Source: an uncultured Clostridia bacterium
GTDB taxonomy: Bacteria > Bacillota > Clostridia > Christensenellales > Borkfalkiaceae
Direction: 5' to 3'
Assembly (NCBI GenBank): GCA_944359365.1
Contig: CALVST010000007.1
Coordinates: 1 to 59,455 of the forward strand
Length of the DNA: 59,455 nt
The position numbers and the translations under genes were made by a program. Shown here in pieces: positions 41,964 through 49,689 of this stretch. The notes beneath the pieces were generated by a model. The model made no database searches. It was not told where the DNA came from and saw only the letters and a list, made by a program, of their open reading frames with translations. Each line of letters starts with the position of its first letter. Positions within the stretch are counted from its first letter, which is position 1.

Positions 41964-41968
41964 GCCCG

Positions 41969-41978
41969 CCCCCCCCCC
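41969..41978. repeat. C10 homopolymer tract
   Basis: Ten consecutive C on the plus strand, just upstream of the zinc-ribbon promoter -35. The only such tract seen in the window. Confidence 0.9.
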
Positions 41979-42062
41979 GAGAAATTGCGCAATTTACTGC
42001 ACAAACCCTCGAGAAAGCGCAAAATCGTTCACTAAACAAAAACATAATAATAAATCAGCATT

Positions 42063-42084
42063 AAAAAAGCCTGCACGAGCAGGC
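42063..42084 (-). terminator. Intrinsic terminator of bioY
   Basis: Stem GCCTGC (42069-42074) with GCAGGC (42079-42084), loop ACGA, six U in the minus direction. Confidence 0.8.
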
Positions 42085-42134
42085 CATTTTTCTTGCGACA
42101 ATATATCGGTGCGCCGTATAAAGATGCCGCCTTT

Positions 42135-42719
42135 CTAAGAGCGGCGCAAACGCAACACTTTACCGAGGCGCTCGGCAAGCACCGCAGCAAGCACGCACAG
42201 GATAAGATCTTTCGGCATGAACAGAATGTTATTCACGAAAACGGCATGCCTAAGCCCGTCTATATGCATATAAAATTTCCAGATGACCGCAAAATAAGGA
42301 ACGCCGATCAGGTAGTTCGCCAAAAAGCCAGCGACAGCCGCAACGAGCGCCCTCCGAAGGGTGAGTGCATCCTTTCCTCTCACCATGCCCGCCGCGAACG
42401 CCGCCGCAACGAACCCTATAATGTACCCGAAGGTGAGCTGCAATACATAGGCAAAACCGCCTCCGTCCGAAAACACCGGCAGTCCCAAAAGCCCCATGAA
42501 TACATATACCGCCACGGAAATTGTGCCCCATTTGGCGCCGAGCAAAAGCCCGGCCAACACCGCAACGACCGTCTGAAATGTGAGCGGTACATACGGTATG
42601 GGGATGCGGATAAAGGCGGATACGATCATCAGTACGACGAACAGAGCACATTCCGCAAGCCGAACGGTAAAAGACCTGTTCCGCGTTTTCGCCAAATTTT
42701 TATCGTTTATGTCTGACAT
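42135..42719 (-). CDS. bioY: Biotin ECF transporter S component BioY
   Basis: 194 residues, six membrane helices. Substrate-binding subunit of a group II ECF importer for biotin; the shared A/A'/T module lies elsewhere. Signature regions are FIRIPIPYVPLTFQTVVAVLAGLLLGAKWGTISV, YVFMGLLGLPVFSDGGGFAYVLQLTFGYIIGF, and ANYLIGVPYF near the C-terminus. Start at ATG 42717-42719 after AAGGTAAT; the first five codons (MSDIN) lie inside a 13-bp palindrome also found before folA. Confidence 0.93.
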   Translation of the reverse strand: MSDINDKNLAKTRNRSFTVRLAECALFVVLMIVSAFIRIPIPYVPLTFQTVVAVLAGLLLGAKWGTISVAVYVFMGLLGLPVFSDGGGFAYVLQLTFGYIIGFVAAAFAAGMVRGKDALTLRRALVAAVAGFLANYLIGVPYFAVIWKFYMHIDGLRHAVFVNNILFMPKDLILCVLAAVLAERLGKVLRLRRS

Positions 42720-42727
42720 ATTACCTT
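42707..42727. repeat. Third copy of the folA-flanking repeat, over the bioY start codon
   Basis: Carries the palindrome TATGTCAGACATA as in the 36336 copy and matches 15 of its 21 bases. The bioY ATG lies inside the palindrome. Confidence 0.6.
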
Positions 42728-42818
42728 ATTTATACCCGAAAAACACTGTCTGATTCGGCTTTTTACGCAAAAATAAGCAAGATATCAAGTAGAAACGTCC
42801 TTTTCAACTTTCCGTGTT

Positions 42819-42847
42819 ATAATAGCATAAACGCGCACGATTGTCAA
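42819..42847 (-). promoter_or_regulatory. Promoter of bioY
   Basis: -35 TTGACA (42842-42847), 17-bp spacer, -10 TATTAT (42819-42824). About 95 nt of leader includes a CCGAA...TTCGG hairpin; no BirA-type TTGTAAACC repeat is seen. Confidence 0.75.
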
Positions 42848-42911
42848 CCGAATTGATTTATTTTAGGATACAATTATCATGAAACACTGCCTTTTGTTTT
42901 TCGCTTTGCCA

Positions 42912-42946
42912 TAAAAACGGCCCCGCGCCGAAATCGCCGCGGGGCC
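42912..42946 (-). terminator. Intrinsic terminator of aspS
   Basis: 10-bp stem CGGCCCCGCG (42917-42926) with 42937-42946, five U in the minus direction. Confidence 0.85.
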
Positions 42947-42989
42947 GGAAACATTCTATGCTTTGTATTTTTGCGTTCCGCCCTGCCGT

Positions 42990-44321
42990 TTACGGCGTTA
43001 CGCGGTTGATGTCGCGAGGGAACATGGACGCATAGCGGACATTCTTGAAGCCGAGCAGGTGCATGGTGATGCGTTCCAAGCCCAAGCCGAGCCCGCCGTG
43101 CGGCGGCATACCGTATTTATGCGCCATAAGATAGCTTTCAAAGTCGTCGGGGTTCATGCCGCGCGCCTTCATTTTGGCGACCTGCTCGTTATAGTCGTGT
43201 ATACGCTGACCGCCCGTCGTGATCTCTATGCCGCGGAACAGAAGGTCAAAGCTGAGCGTGTAGTTCGGATCTTCCGGATCGTCCATCGCGTAGAAAGGGC
43301 GCTTTTCGGAAGGATAATGGGTAACGAACAGAAAGTCGGAGTTGAACTGCTGTTTCGCCCACTTTCCGAGCAGTTGTTCCTCTTCCGGCTCGAAGTCGCG
43401 GTAGTCGGTGATCTTCTTTTTGAATTTTTTGGTGATGATCTCTTTCGCGTCCATGAACTTCACGAAGGGAATTTCGGTAATTTCGGGAAGGTTCACGTTT
43501 AACAGGGCAAGTTCGGGCGCGTAGTCTTTTTTGAGCAACTCCATGATATATTTGAGCGCGACCGTTTCCATGTTCATGATGTCGTAAAAGCTGTCGATAA
43601 AGCCCATCTCGAAGTCCATGCTGATATACTCGTTGAGATGGCGCGAAGTATCGTGATGCTCGGCGCGGAACACCGGCCCGACCTCGAACACCCTTTCGTA
43701 AACGGGAACGAGCATCTGTTTATAAAACTGCGGGCTTTGCGCAAGGAACACCTGCTTGCCGAAGTAATCGAGCCTGAAAATATTCGCGCCGCCCTCAGCG
43801 CCCTGCGCGTTGATCTTGGGGGTGCGTATCTCGGTAAAATTCTGTGAGAATAAAAATTCGCGGAAACCGCGCGCAATGCCTTCCTGTATTTTGAATACGG
43901 CGCGCTCTTTGGGGTTACGAAGAGTTACGGGGCGCATGTTCAAATTCAGATCGAGCGGGATATTGTCGAGCTGTTTTTTGTTGATGACAATGGGCATCTG
44001 TTCGGCGGGCGAAGACAATACTTCGATGCCGTGTATCTGCAATTCATAGCGGTCGTCGCGCGTCTGATCCTTTACGATCTTACCCGTGATCTTCACCGCG
44101 CACCCCTCTACTACCTTTTCGTCCATACGATAGTCGGAAAAATCGGGGGAATACACGCACTGCACCACGTCGCGCGCGGTGCGTATGATGACAAAGGCAA
44201 AGCCCGTCATCTCGCGGATGCGGTGGATCATGCCCTTGCATGTGACCACTTCGTCCACATGCGCGGGGAAATCTTTATACTCCACGCAGGTCTTGTTGAT
44301 CTGTCCGTCTATTTTTTCCAT
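42990..44321 (-). CDS. aspS: Aspartyl-tRNA synthetase, archaeal/nondiscriminating type
   Basis: 443 residues, far shorter than the bacterial AspRS (about 590) because the GAD insertion is absent; the archaeal or AspS2 type has this size. N-terminal OB fold (VVTCKGMIHRIREMTGFAFVIIRT), then class II motifs: motif 2 FEVGPVFRAEHHDTSRHLNEY and motif 3 GLGLGLERITMHLLG. Such enzymes often charge both tRNA-Asp and tRNA-Asn and rely on GatCAB amidation. Start is ATG 44319-44321 after AAAGAGG. Single gene. Confidence 0.9.
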   Translation of the reverse strand: MEKIDGQINKTCVEYKDFPAHVDEVVTCKGMIHRIREMTGFAFVIIRTARDVVQCVYSPDFSDYRMDEKVVEGCAVKITGKIVKDQTRDDRYELQIHGIEVLSSPAEQMPIVINKKQLDNIPLDLNLNMRPVTLRNPKERAVFKIQEGIARGFREFLFSQNFTEIRTPKINAQGAEGGANIFRLDYFGKQVFLAQSPQFYKQMLVPVYERVFEVGPVFRAEHHDTSRHLNEYISMDFEMGFIDSFYDIMNMETVALKYIMELLKKDYAPELALLNVNLPEITEIPFVKFMDAKEIITKKFKKKITDYRDFEPEEEQLLGKWAKQQFNSDFLFVTHYPSEKRPFYAMDDPEDPNYTLSFDLLFRGIEITTGGQRIHDYNEQVAKMKARGMNPDDFESYLMAHKYGMPPHGGLGLGLERITMHLLGFKNVRYASMFPRDINRVTP

Positions 44322-44409
44322 ATTGCATACCTCTTTATCGTCGTTCAATTTATTTTAATATTTTGCGCGCAAAAATGCAAGCGAATGCGCGCAGTTATCC
44401 GCACCGAAA

Positions 44410-45696
44410 TTACGGTCGGCGAAGCGCCTTCGGATATTTGTTTTTCATGACGTTTCCGCCCGCCTTGCCAAGTCCCAAAGCAAAGCCCCGCCACGCGGCG
44501 GCGCACCAACCTTTATCGCAATTTGCAGGCACCTCTTCCCCGCGCAGGAATTTCGCCGCGCTTTCGTCGGAAAGCACGTTTACGTTGCAAAAATTATCCC
44601 TGCCTGCCGCAAGGGCAAGCGCGTGCGAAGGCTCGAACCTGCCGTTTACGGCCTCTCCGAGGCGTATGCCCGCGCGCAAGACCTTTAACCCTTCGAGGGA
44701 GAACAGCCCTTCGGGCACGAGATACAGCGCGTTGCCGAACATGAGCAGCTCCCCTTCGAGCGGGCGCTTGAAAAACTCTTTTTCGAACGCCCTCCACAGC
44801 GCCGCCGATTTTTTATCCGCCGCCGGGTTTTGCCTGCGCCGCAAAAAGCGCTCTTCCCCTTCCTCTTTTTCCTTTTTGAAGAGGGCGGCGAAGTGTCCCT
44901 CTCCGCGGACGCGGTGCGGCCAGAGCTTGTGCTCGCCCGTGAGGGTGAGCGCGCACTTTTTCGCAAGCCAAGCCGCGTTGATTTCGTCTTCCTCCTCCGA
45001 AAAGGTGCAGGTGGAATAGACGAGGCTTCCGCCCGGGCGCAGCATTTGCACGGCGCTTTGCAGGATCTTGCGCTGCCTGTCCGCACACATGCGGACGTTT
45101 TCTTCGCTCCATTCGGAAAGCGCGGCAGCCTCTTTTCGGAACATTCCCTCGCCCGAGCAGGGCGCATCCACGAGGACTTTATCGAAATAGCCTGCAAACC
45201 TTTCTTCCAACGACGCGGGATCGGCGCACAGCACTACGGCGTTGGAAACGCCCATGCGCTCGATATTTTCGGAAAGCACTGCCGCGCGCGCGGGCACCTT
45301 TTCGTTGAGCACGAGTATCCCCTTGCCCCGCATATCCGCCGCGAGCTGAAAACTTTTCCCGCCGGGCGCAGCGCAAAGGTCGAGAACGCGCTCGCCCGGG
45401 CTTGCGGCTAGCAGGGGCGCGGCGCACATGGCGCTCGGCTCCTGCACATAAAAAAGCCCCGCGGCAAAGGCGGCGCTTTTGCCCGGCTTTTCTTCCTTGA
45501 TATAAAAGCCGCCGGCAGCCCACGGCACGGCGCCGTCCGCGGGCAAAAATTCGCCTGCAAGAAATTCTTCGGGCGATATTTTCAGCGTGTTTATCCGCAT
45601 CCCCTTTACGGGCGGCAAATCCATACAGGCAAAATACTTATCCGCGTCGGGCAAGTCCCTTTTTATTCGGCTTACATACGCTTCGGGCAGGTTCAT
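44410..45696 (-). CDS. rsmF: rRNA m5C methyltransferase (RsmF/NOL1-NOP2-Sun)
   Basis: 428 residues. SAM-dependent cytosine-5 methylation of rRNA. VQEPSAMCAAPLLAASPGERVLDLCAAPGGKS binds SAM, VDAPCSGEGMFRKE carries one catalytic Cys (motif IV), and VYSTCTFSEEEDE the second (motif VI). The C-terminus has the RsmF_methylt-type domain and a PUA-like tail (GRFEPSHALALA). The start overlaps the exonuclease stop by four bases. Confidence 0.93.
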   Translation of the reverse strand: MNLPEAYVSRIKRDLPDADKYFACMDLPPVKGMRINTLKISPEEFLAGEFLPADGAVPWAAGGFYIKEEKPGKSAAFAAGLFYVQEPSAMCAAPLLAASPGERVLDLCAAPGGKSFQLAADMRGKGILVLNEKVPARAAVLSENIERMGVSNAVVLCADPASLEERFAGYFDKVLVDAPCSGEGMFRKEAAALSEWSEENVRMCADRQRKILQSAVQMLRPGGSLVYSTCTFSEEEDEINAAWLAKKCALTLTGEHKLWPHRVRGEGHFAALFKKEKEEGEERFLRRRQNPAADKKSAALWRAFEKEFFKRPLEGELLMFGNALYLVPEGLFSLEGLKVLRAGIRLGEAVNGRFEPSHALALAAGRDNFCNVNVLSDESAAKFLRGEEVPANCDKGWCAAAWRGFALGLGKAGGNVMKNKYPKALRRP

Positions 45697-46667
45697 TCTT
45701 GCTCCGCCCAGAGAAGGCGTTTGAATTCCGAAAGTTTGTATATTTCGTTTATGGCGCCCTCGTCGTACATTTTATGCGCAGCGTCGCGGCGGACGGAGTC
45801 GTCGGCATCGTCCTCCACGAACACGTTACAGCCGCCCAGCTTCATCGAATATCTGCCGCCGCGCGCGACGATCGCCTTTACGAGCCGCTTTGCAAGGGGC
45901 AGATCTTCTTCGATACTGCGGGAAAAACTGAACCGTCTGCCCTTGAACTCGCGCGACTGCGGCTTTTGGCGGTAACCGAACACGAAATTGTTGAATTTGG
46001 AACGCTTTTCCCCTTTTTCGCGCTTTGCCTTCGCCTTATCGCTCAAAAATTTCGCGCGCGCCTGCGACGAGCAGTTCCTGAACTGATAGTCAGCGATACT
46101 GCCGGGGCGCACGGAACATTTTTCCAGAAGTTCGGGCAAAGTGCACCGCTCCTTTTCGCACATCGCTTGGGCGATCTTCATGGTCGCATAAGCGTCGTCT
46201 GCGGCGCAGTGCGGGGTATACTCCACCTCAAAGATCTCCGTCAGCGCTTCCAAGCCCGCCTGACGGTCAAAGGTGTTCGTCATAGCCATATACAGCACCT
46301 GCGTATCCGCAAACTCGAAGGCAAAGGAAGGCAGTTTGTAGCGGCGCGTTTCGAGGCACAGATATTTGACGTCGTTGACGGCGGCGTGGCCGAACACGAG
46401 CTTGTTGTCCCCTTCCAATAATTTTTTTATCTGCGCATAAAAATGCGGGAACGGGGGATATTTTTTAAATTCCGCGTAATCGTAAGGGAGGACGATCCCG
46501 TCGCCCCCGCGGTCGGTTAAATGAAATTTGCCGTTGGGATTGATGAGGATATCCTCTTTTTTGATGATATTGAATTGTTCATCGCACACGCAATATCCGA
46601 ACACGCAAATTTTTGCCACGTTTTTATAGACGCAAGCGCATTCGATATCGAAAAAAACATACTCCAT
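45693..46667 (-). CDS. DnaQ-like 3'-5' exonuclease with C-terminal BRCT-like region
   Basis: 324 residues. The N-terminal exonuclease motif I is YVFFDIECACVY (DxE), motif II is FGHAAVNDVKYL, and motif III is CAADDAYATMKIA (DEDD-type). A basic linker (KAKAKREKGEKRSKFNNF) leads to a C-terminal 90 residues whose LAKRLVKAIVARGGRYSMKLGGCNVFVEDD resembles a BRCT repeat. It is coupled to rsmF by an ATGA overlap. Exact role, in repair or RNA processing, is unknown. Confidence 0.82.
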   Translation of the reverse strand: MEYVFFDIECACVYKNVAKICVFGYCVCDEQFNIIKKEDILINPNGKFHLTDRGGDGIVLPYDYAEFKKYPPFPHFYAQIKKLLEGDNKLVFGHAAVNDVKYLCLETRRYKLPSFAFEFADTQVLYMAMTNTFDRQAGLEALTEIFEVEYTPHCAADDAYATMKIAQAMCEKERCTLPELLEKCSVRPGSIADYQFRNCSSQARAKFLSDKAKAKREKGEKRSKFNNFVFGYRQKPQSREFKGRRFSFSRSIEEDLPLAKRLVKAIVARGGRYSMKLGGCNVFVEDDADDSVRRDAAHKMYDEGAINEIYKLSEFKRLLWAEQE

Positions 46668-46701
46668 GAATGCCGACCGAATCTTATGTTAGTTCTTAAA
46701 C

Positions 46702-46730
46702 ATTATAACACAACGCGGCGGCTATGTAAA
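46702..46730 (-). promoter_or_regulatory. Promoter of exonuclease-rsmF
   Basis: -35 TTTACA (46725-46730), 17-bp spacer, consensus -10 TATAAT (46702-46707). Confidence 0.8.
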
Positions 46731-46837
46731 GTTTTTTGCCCGCCCGCCCGAACCTCCCTTTACAAAAATTGCGCGGCGTTCTCATGAATTCCCCTTACAT
46801 TTTTCTGAAACGTATGTTAACAATTTGTATATATCGG

Positions 46838-46954
46838 ATAGGTTACAACGGCATTGGTGTACCCTTTCTATTCCTATTCGATAGAAGTTGTGACGCAGAC
46901 AATCGGGGTGTTACCTATGCGGGCGCATCCCAAAAGATGCGCCCTTATTTTTTT
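46838..46954 (+). ncRNA. Structured RNA or riboswitch-like leader with own terminator
   Basis: About 117 nt. P1 is ATAGGT (46838-46843) with ACCTAT (46913-46918). Inside are P2 ACAAC/GTTGT (46845-46849 with 46887-46891) and P3 TTCTAT/ATAGAA (46866-46871 with 46881-46886). ACCC (46861-46864) could pair with GGGT (46906-46909) as a pseudoknot. A 9-bp terminator (46921-46929 with 46936-46944, T-run to 46954) follows directly. ATGC-GGGC-GCAT (46917-46928) is an alternative hairpin that would use both the end of P1 and the terminator arm. A plausible promoter (CTGAAA-17-TATATA) predicts a start near P1. It lies 31 bp before the next gene. Confidence 0.6.
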
Positions 46955-46985
46955 GCGGCGGATTTGAATTAGGAAGGAGAGAATC

Positions 46986-47655
46986 ATGTACTACTATGTC
47001 AAAAACTCGTTGGATGAGAATGCAGTAAAAAAGCAATTTTTTCAAACGGTACTTTCAAGCGGAGATGCTGACAAAGGATTCCTCGAGCACATCAAAAACC
47101 CGGCAAATATACAAATTAAGACCTCCGTCATGTCCCATGCCGTTGCCGAAGTACAGTCTTTTGTTTATTTTTCATACAGCGATAAAAATTATTACACCTA
47201 TACAAGCGGTTATAACGCCCGTCTGCGCGGAGACACCGTTTATATCAACGAAGAAAGGAGCACGGGTTCCTATCGGTCGAACGAGTCGGACCACGCAGAC
47301 ATTACGAAAAAAATCGTATACAAATACGTTCGCGGCAATATCACCTACGCGGCAAACGATCTGACTTTTTCCTATACACGGAACGGCCCCGTTTGGGCAG
47401 CGCCCGTAACGACGCCACGCGCCTTGGACGAATACGGCGAATCCGAATTTATCAAAAGCTGTTGGAAGCAGACGAAATTTTCCGACCTCTCCTCCTGCGC
47501 GAAAGAGATAGCAAGAGCCGTGGAAAATTCTGATTACAAAAAAGTATACGACGACGAATTGAAGGCATACCGTTCTGCCCTGCAAGACAGCAACAGCGAC
47601 GCAAAGCGCATCAAAAAAAACAGGACTGCCCGCTCTCGGGCAGTCCTGTTTTTTT
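46986..47655 (+). CDS. Unknown protein gene without a stop codon before its terminator
   Basis: Open from ATG 46986 behind AGGAAGGAGAGAATC. The first 210 or so residues look genuine: MYYYVKNSLDENAVKKQFFQ, SHAVAEVQSFVYFSYSDKNY, DITKKIVYKYVRGNITYAAND, rich in Tyr and Ser with no signal peptide or membrane helix. The frame then runs through the terminator hairpin (from codon 212, KKNRTARSRAVLFF) and on into the antisense of the ferritin-like gene, stopping only at 48137. The natural C-terminus is therefore probably lost, or the message is nonstop. Unrecognised family; controlled by the structured leader upstream. Confidence 0.6.
47613..47655. terminator. Bidirectional intrinsic terminator
   Basis: Perfect 11-bp stem CAGGACTGCCC (47621-47631) with 47638-47648, eight A before and seven T after. 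Between the unknown plus-strand gene and the ferritin-like gene. Confidence 0.9.
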
Positions 47656-47672
47656 GCAAAACTCCTTGCCTT

Positions 47673-48920
47673 TTACGCGCCCTTGATGCGGGCAACGTCT
47701 GTATTATCCTTCTTTTCGTCTTTGAGCTCGCGTATGGGATGCGCCTTTTCTTCAAACCGGTAATCCCTGCCCGCCTTTTTGATGCTCTTTTCTATGACCA
47801 TATGGCTCGCCATCGTGTTTACGTTGCCCTGCACCTCTCTGTTGTAGGAGAAGAAACGATGCCTGTCGGGCAGTTTATCGACCTCTTCAAACGTTTCCGC
47901 ATTGCCCGAAAGGCGCACGCTTTTGAGCACTTCGCGCACATATTCCTTCTGCGGCGTGAACTTGATGAGTTCGGGGAATGTGCCGCCCTCGGGGAAGAGC
48001 TGCTGCCAGACCTTTCCGTCGTACTTTTCCAACAGCTCGCAGGCATAGCGCAGGTGCGAAAGCTCTTCTTCGAAATGCATGAGCCAGATATCTTTGACGC
48101 GCGCGTCTTTTTCGTCCTCGTAGCACGACCAATATAAATAGCATTCGGTATACTCGTGCATGACCATGCAATCGAATATGCTGACGGTGGGATCGGAAAG
48201 GCACCCGTACCCCGTAACGTGCTGCTCCTCGATCATTGCGATTTCGGAATACAGTTTTCTGCCAAGCTCTGTTTCGTGTAGGTTTGCGATGTTCAGATAA
48301 TAGTTCATCGTCTGTTGTTCCGCCGCCGTTATGATGCCCACGTTCAGCCTCGTTATGGGATCGTTGAGAAAATTATTGATATAAAAGCGCACGTCGTCGT
48401 AAGGGTGGCGGGGTTCGGAAACGGTGGGCCTTCCCGGCATGATCTCCGTATAACTGCCGACGAGCTTTTCCGCGTGCACGCCGCGCTCGAAGTTCAAAAG
48501 GTCTGCATAGCGGTACAGGTGATCGAAGTCCTCTAACAGCGCAAAATCCAGCTGATGCTTGACATATTCGTTCTTTTCCCTCTGCGCGAGTATCGCGGTA
48601 AGGTCTACGGCGAGCTGTTCGTAACCGATGGTGTGTTCGAGCGCTCTCTCGTTTCTCGGCTTTAAATTTGCGATACGCTTTTGCTGCTGCTGTTCGCCGC
48701 GGCGTATCATCGCCATGGCGCGGCGGACGTCGTTGTTGCAGCAGTGGCGGGAAAAGCGGTGGGTATTCCAGATCGCCTCAAATTCCGTGCCGTTCATCAG
48801 GATGATGCGCACGCGCGTATACGGATCCACCGTTTCTTTGTCATACGGCTTTACGTTGACGCTCTTCCAATTTTTGTAGATTTTTTCGATGGGTTTTGAT
48901 TTTTCCGAAAACGGATTCAT
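47673..48920 (-). CDS. Large ferritin-like (diiron) protein, unknown
   Basis: 415 residues. Helical protein with carboxylate/histidine motifs of a diiron centre: LYSEIAMIEEQHVTGYG (ExxH), MHEYTECYLYWSCYEDE, and MHFEEELSHLRYACELLEKY (ExxH). The N-terminal half contains a basic patch and a Gln run (RRGEQQQQKRIANLK) and a further helical pair (LDFALLEDFDHLYRYADLL). It is about 2.5 times a ferritin. Start is ATG 48918-48920 after AGGAGGCCTGTT. Single gene; oxidative or iron-linked function is inference from the motifs only. Confidence 0.75.
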   Translation of the reverse strand: MNPFSEKSKPIEKIYKNWKSVNVKPYDKETVDPYTRVRIILMNGTEFEAIWNTHRFSRHCCNNDVRRAMAMIRRGEQQQQKRIANLKPRNERALEHTIGYEQLAVDLTAILAQREKNEYVKHQLDFALLEDFDHLYRYADLLNFERGVHAEKLVGSYTEIMPGRPTVSEPRHPYDDVRFYINNFLNDPITRLNVGIITAAEQQTMNYYLNIANLHETELGRKLYSEIAMIEEQHVTGYGCLSDPTVSIFDCMVMHEYTECYLYWSCYEDEKDARVKDIWLMHFEEELSHLRYACELLEKYDGKVWQQLFPEGGTFPELIKFTPQKEYVREVLKSVRLSGNAETFEEVDKLPDRHRFFSYNREVQGNVNTMASHMVIEKSIKKAGRDYRFEEKAHPIRELKDEKKDNTDVARIKGA

Positions 48921-48980
48921 AACAGGCCTCCTGTTTTTTGAAATATTATGCACGCACACCCGATTTTTTATGCTGAAAAT

Positions 48981-49010
48981 TTGCAATCCGCACCCCTTTT
49001 GTGATAAAAT
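48981..49010 (+). promoter_or_regulatory. Promoter of mtnN-luxS-ung
   Basis: -35 TTGCAA (48981-48986), 18-bp spacer, -10 TAAAAT (49005-49010) with a TGTGA lead-in of extended -10 type. Confidence 0.6.
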
Positions 49011-49032
49011 AATAGAAGATTCGGAGAAAACC

Positions 49033-49689
49033 ATGCTTGGAATTATCATCGCGATGCAAAACGAGGCGGACACGCTTCTGCGTTTTGCGCAAATACAAAA
49101 AGAATACACGCTTTGCGGCAAAAAGATATCCGAAGGCCGCGCGTTCGGACATGACTTTACGCTCGTGCTTGCGGGCGTCGGCAAGACGAACGCCGCCGCT
49201 GCCGCCATGCTTGCCGTTTGCAAACTCGGCGCAGACAAGCTTTTGAATTTCGGGCTTGCGGGGGGCATATCGCCGCAGGCAAAAATCGCGGACATATTCC
49301 GCGTTACGCGCGCGGTGCAATACGACTTTGACCTGAGCGAAGTGAACGGCACGCCGAAGGGTACGCTGAACGAATATGCTTCGCCCTATCTTCCCCTTGC
49401 GGACGGGCAGAGTGCCTTTGCAAAAGCGACGCTCGCCACGGGCGACAAGCTCACCGGTTCGCCCGCGGATATCCCCTACTTACTATCGCTCGGCGCAGAC
49501 CTGCGCGACATGGAAGGCGGCGCGATCGCGCACGTTTCGCGCTTTACGGGCGTGCCGCTGTATGCCTTTAAGGCGGTTTCCAACAGAACGGGCGAAAACA
49601 GCGTTTCCGAATACAGAGAATTTACCGAGCGCGCCCTCGGCGCACTCGCGGACAATATGCAGAGGATCATTAAAGAGATCGATGGATAA
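49033..49689 (+). CDS. mtnN: 5'-methylthioadenosine/S-adenosylhomocysteine nucleosidase
   Basis: 218 residues. Cleaves adenine from SAH and MTA; SAH cleavage gives the LuxS substrate. LGIIIAMQNEAD is the N-terminal motif, LAGVGKTNAAAAAML and NFGLAGGISP form the phosphorylase-fold core, and DMEGGAIAHVSRFTGVPLYAFKAVSN carries the ME(S/G)AA-like adenine and ribose contact as DMEGGA. Start ATG 49033 after GGAGAAAACC. It overlaps luxS by 8 bp, which makes the methyl-cycle pairing certain. Confidence 0.92.
   Translation: MLGIIIAMQNEADTLLRFAQIQKEYTLCGKKISEGRAFGHDFTLVLAGVGKTNAAAAAMLAVCKLGADKLLNFGLAGGISPQAKIADIFRVTRAVQYDFDLSEVNGTPKGTLNEYASPYLPLADGQSAFAKATLATGDKLTGSPADIPYLLSLGADLRDMEGGAIAHVSRFTGVPLYAFKAVSNRTGENSVSEYREFTERALGALADNMQRIIKEIDG

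Noticed and set aside
42720-42850. BirA operator upstream of bioY
   Set aside because: No TTGTAAACC/GGTTTACAA half-site pair at the expected spacing was found.
46900-46954. T-box antiterminator before the unknown gene
   Set aside because: GGGGTGTTACC resembles the GGGTGGTACC element, but TGGN needed to pair with tRNA NCCA is absent and the upstream specifier region is far too short.
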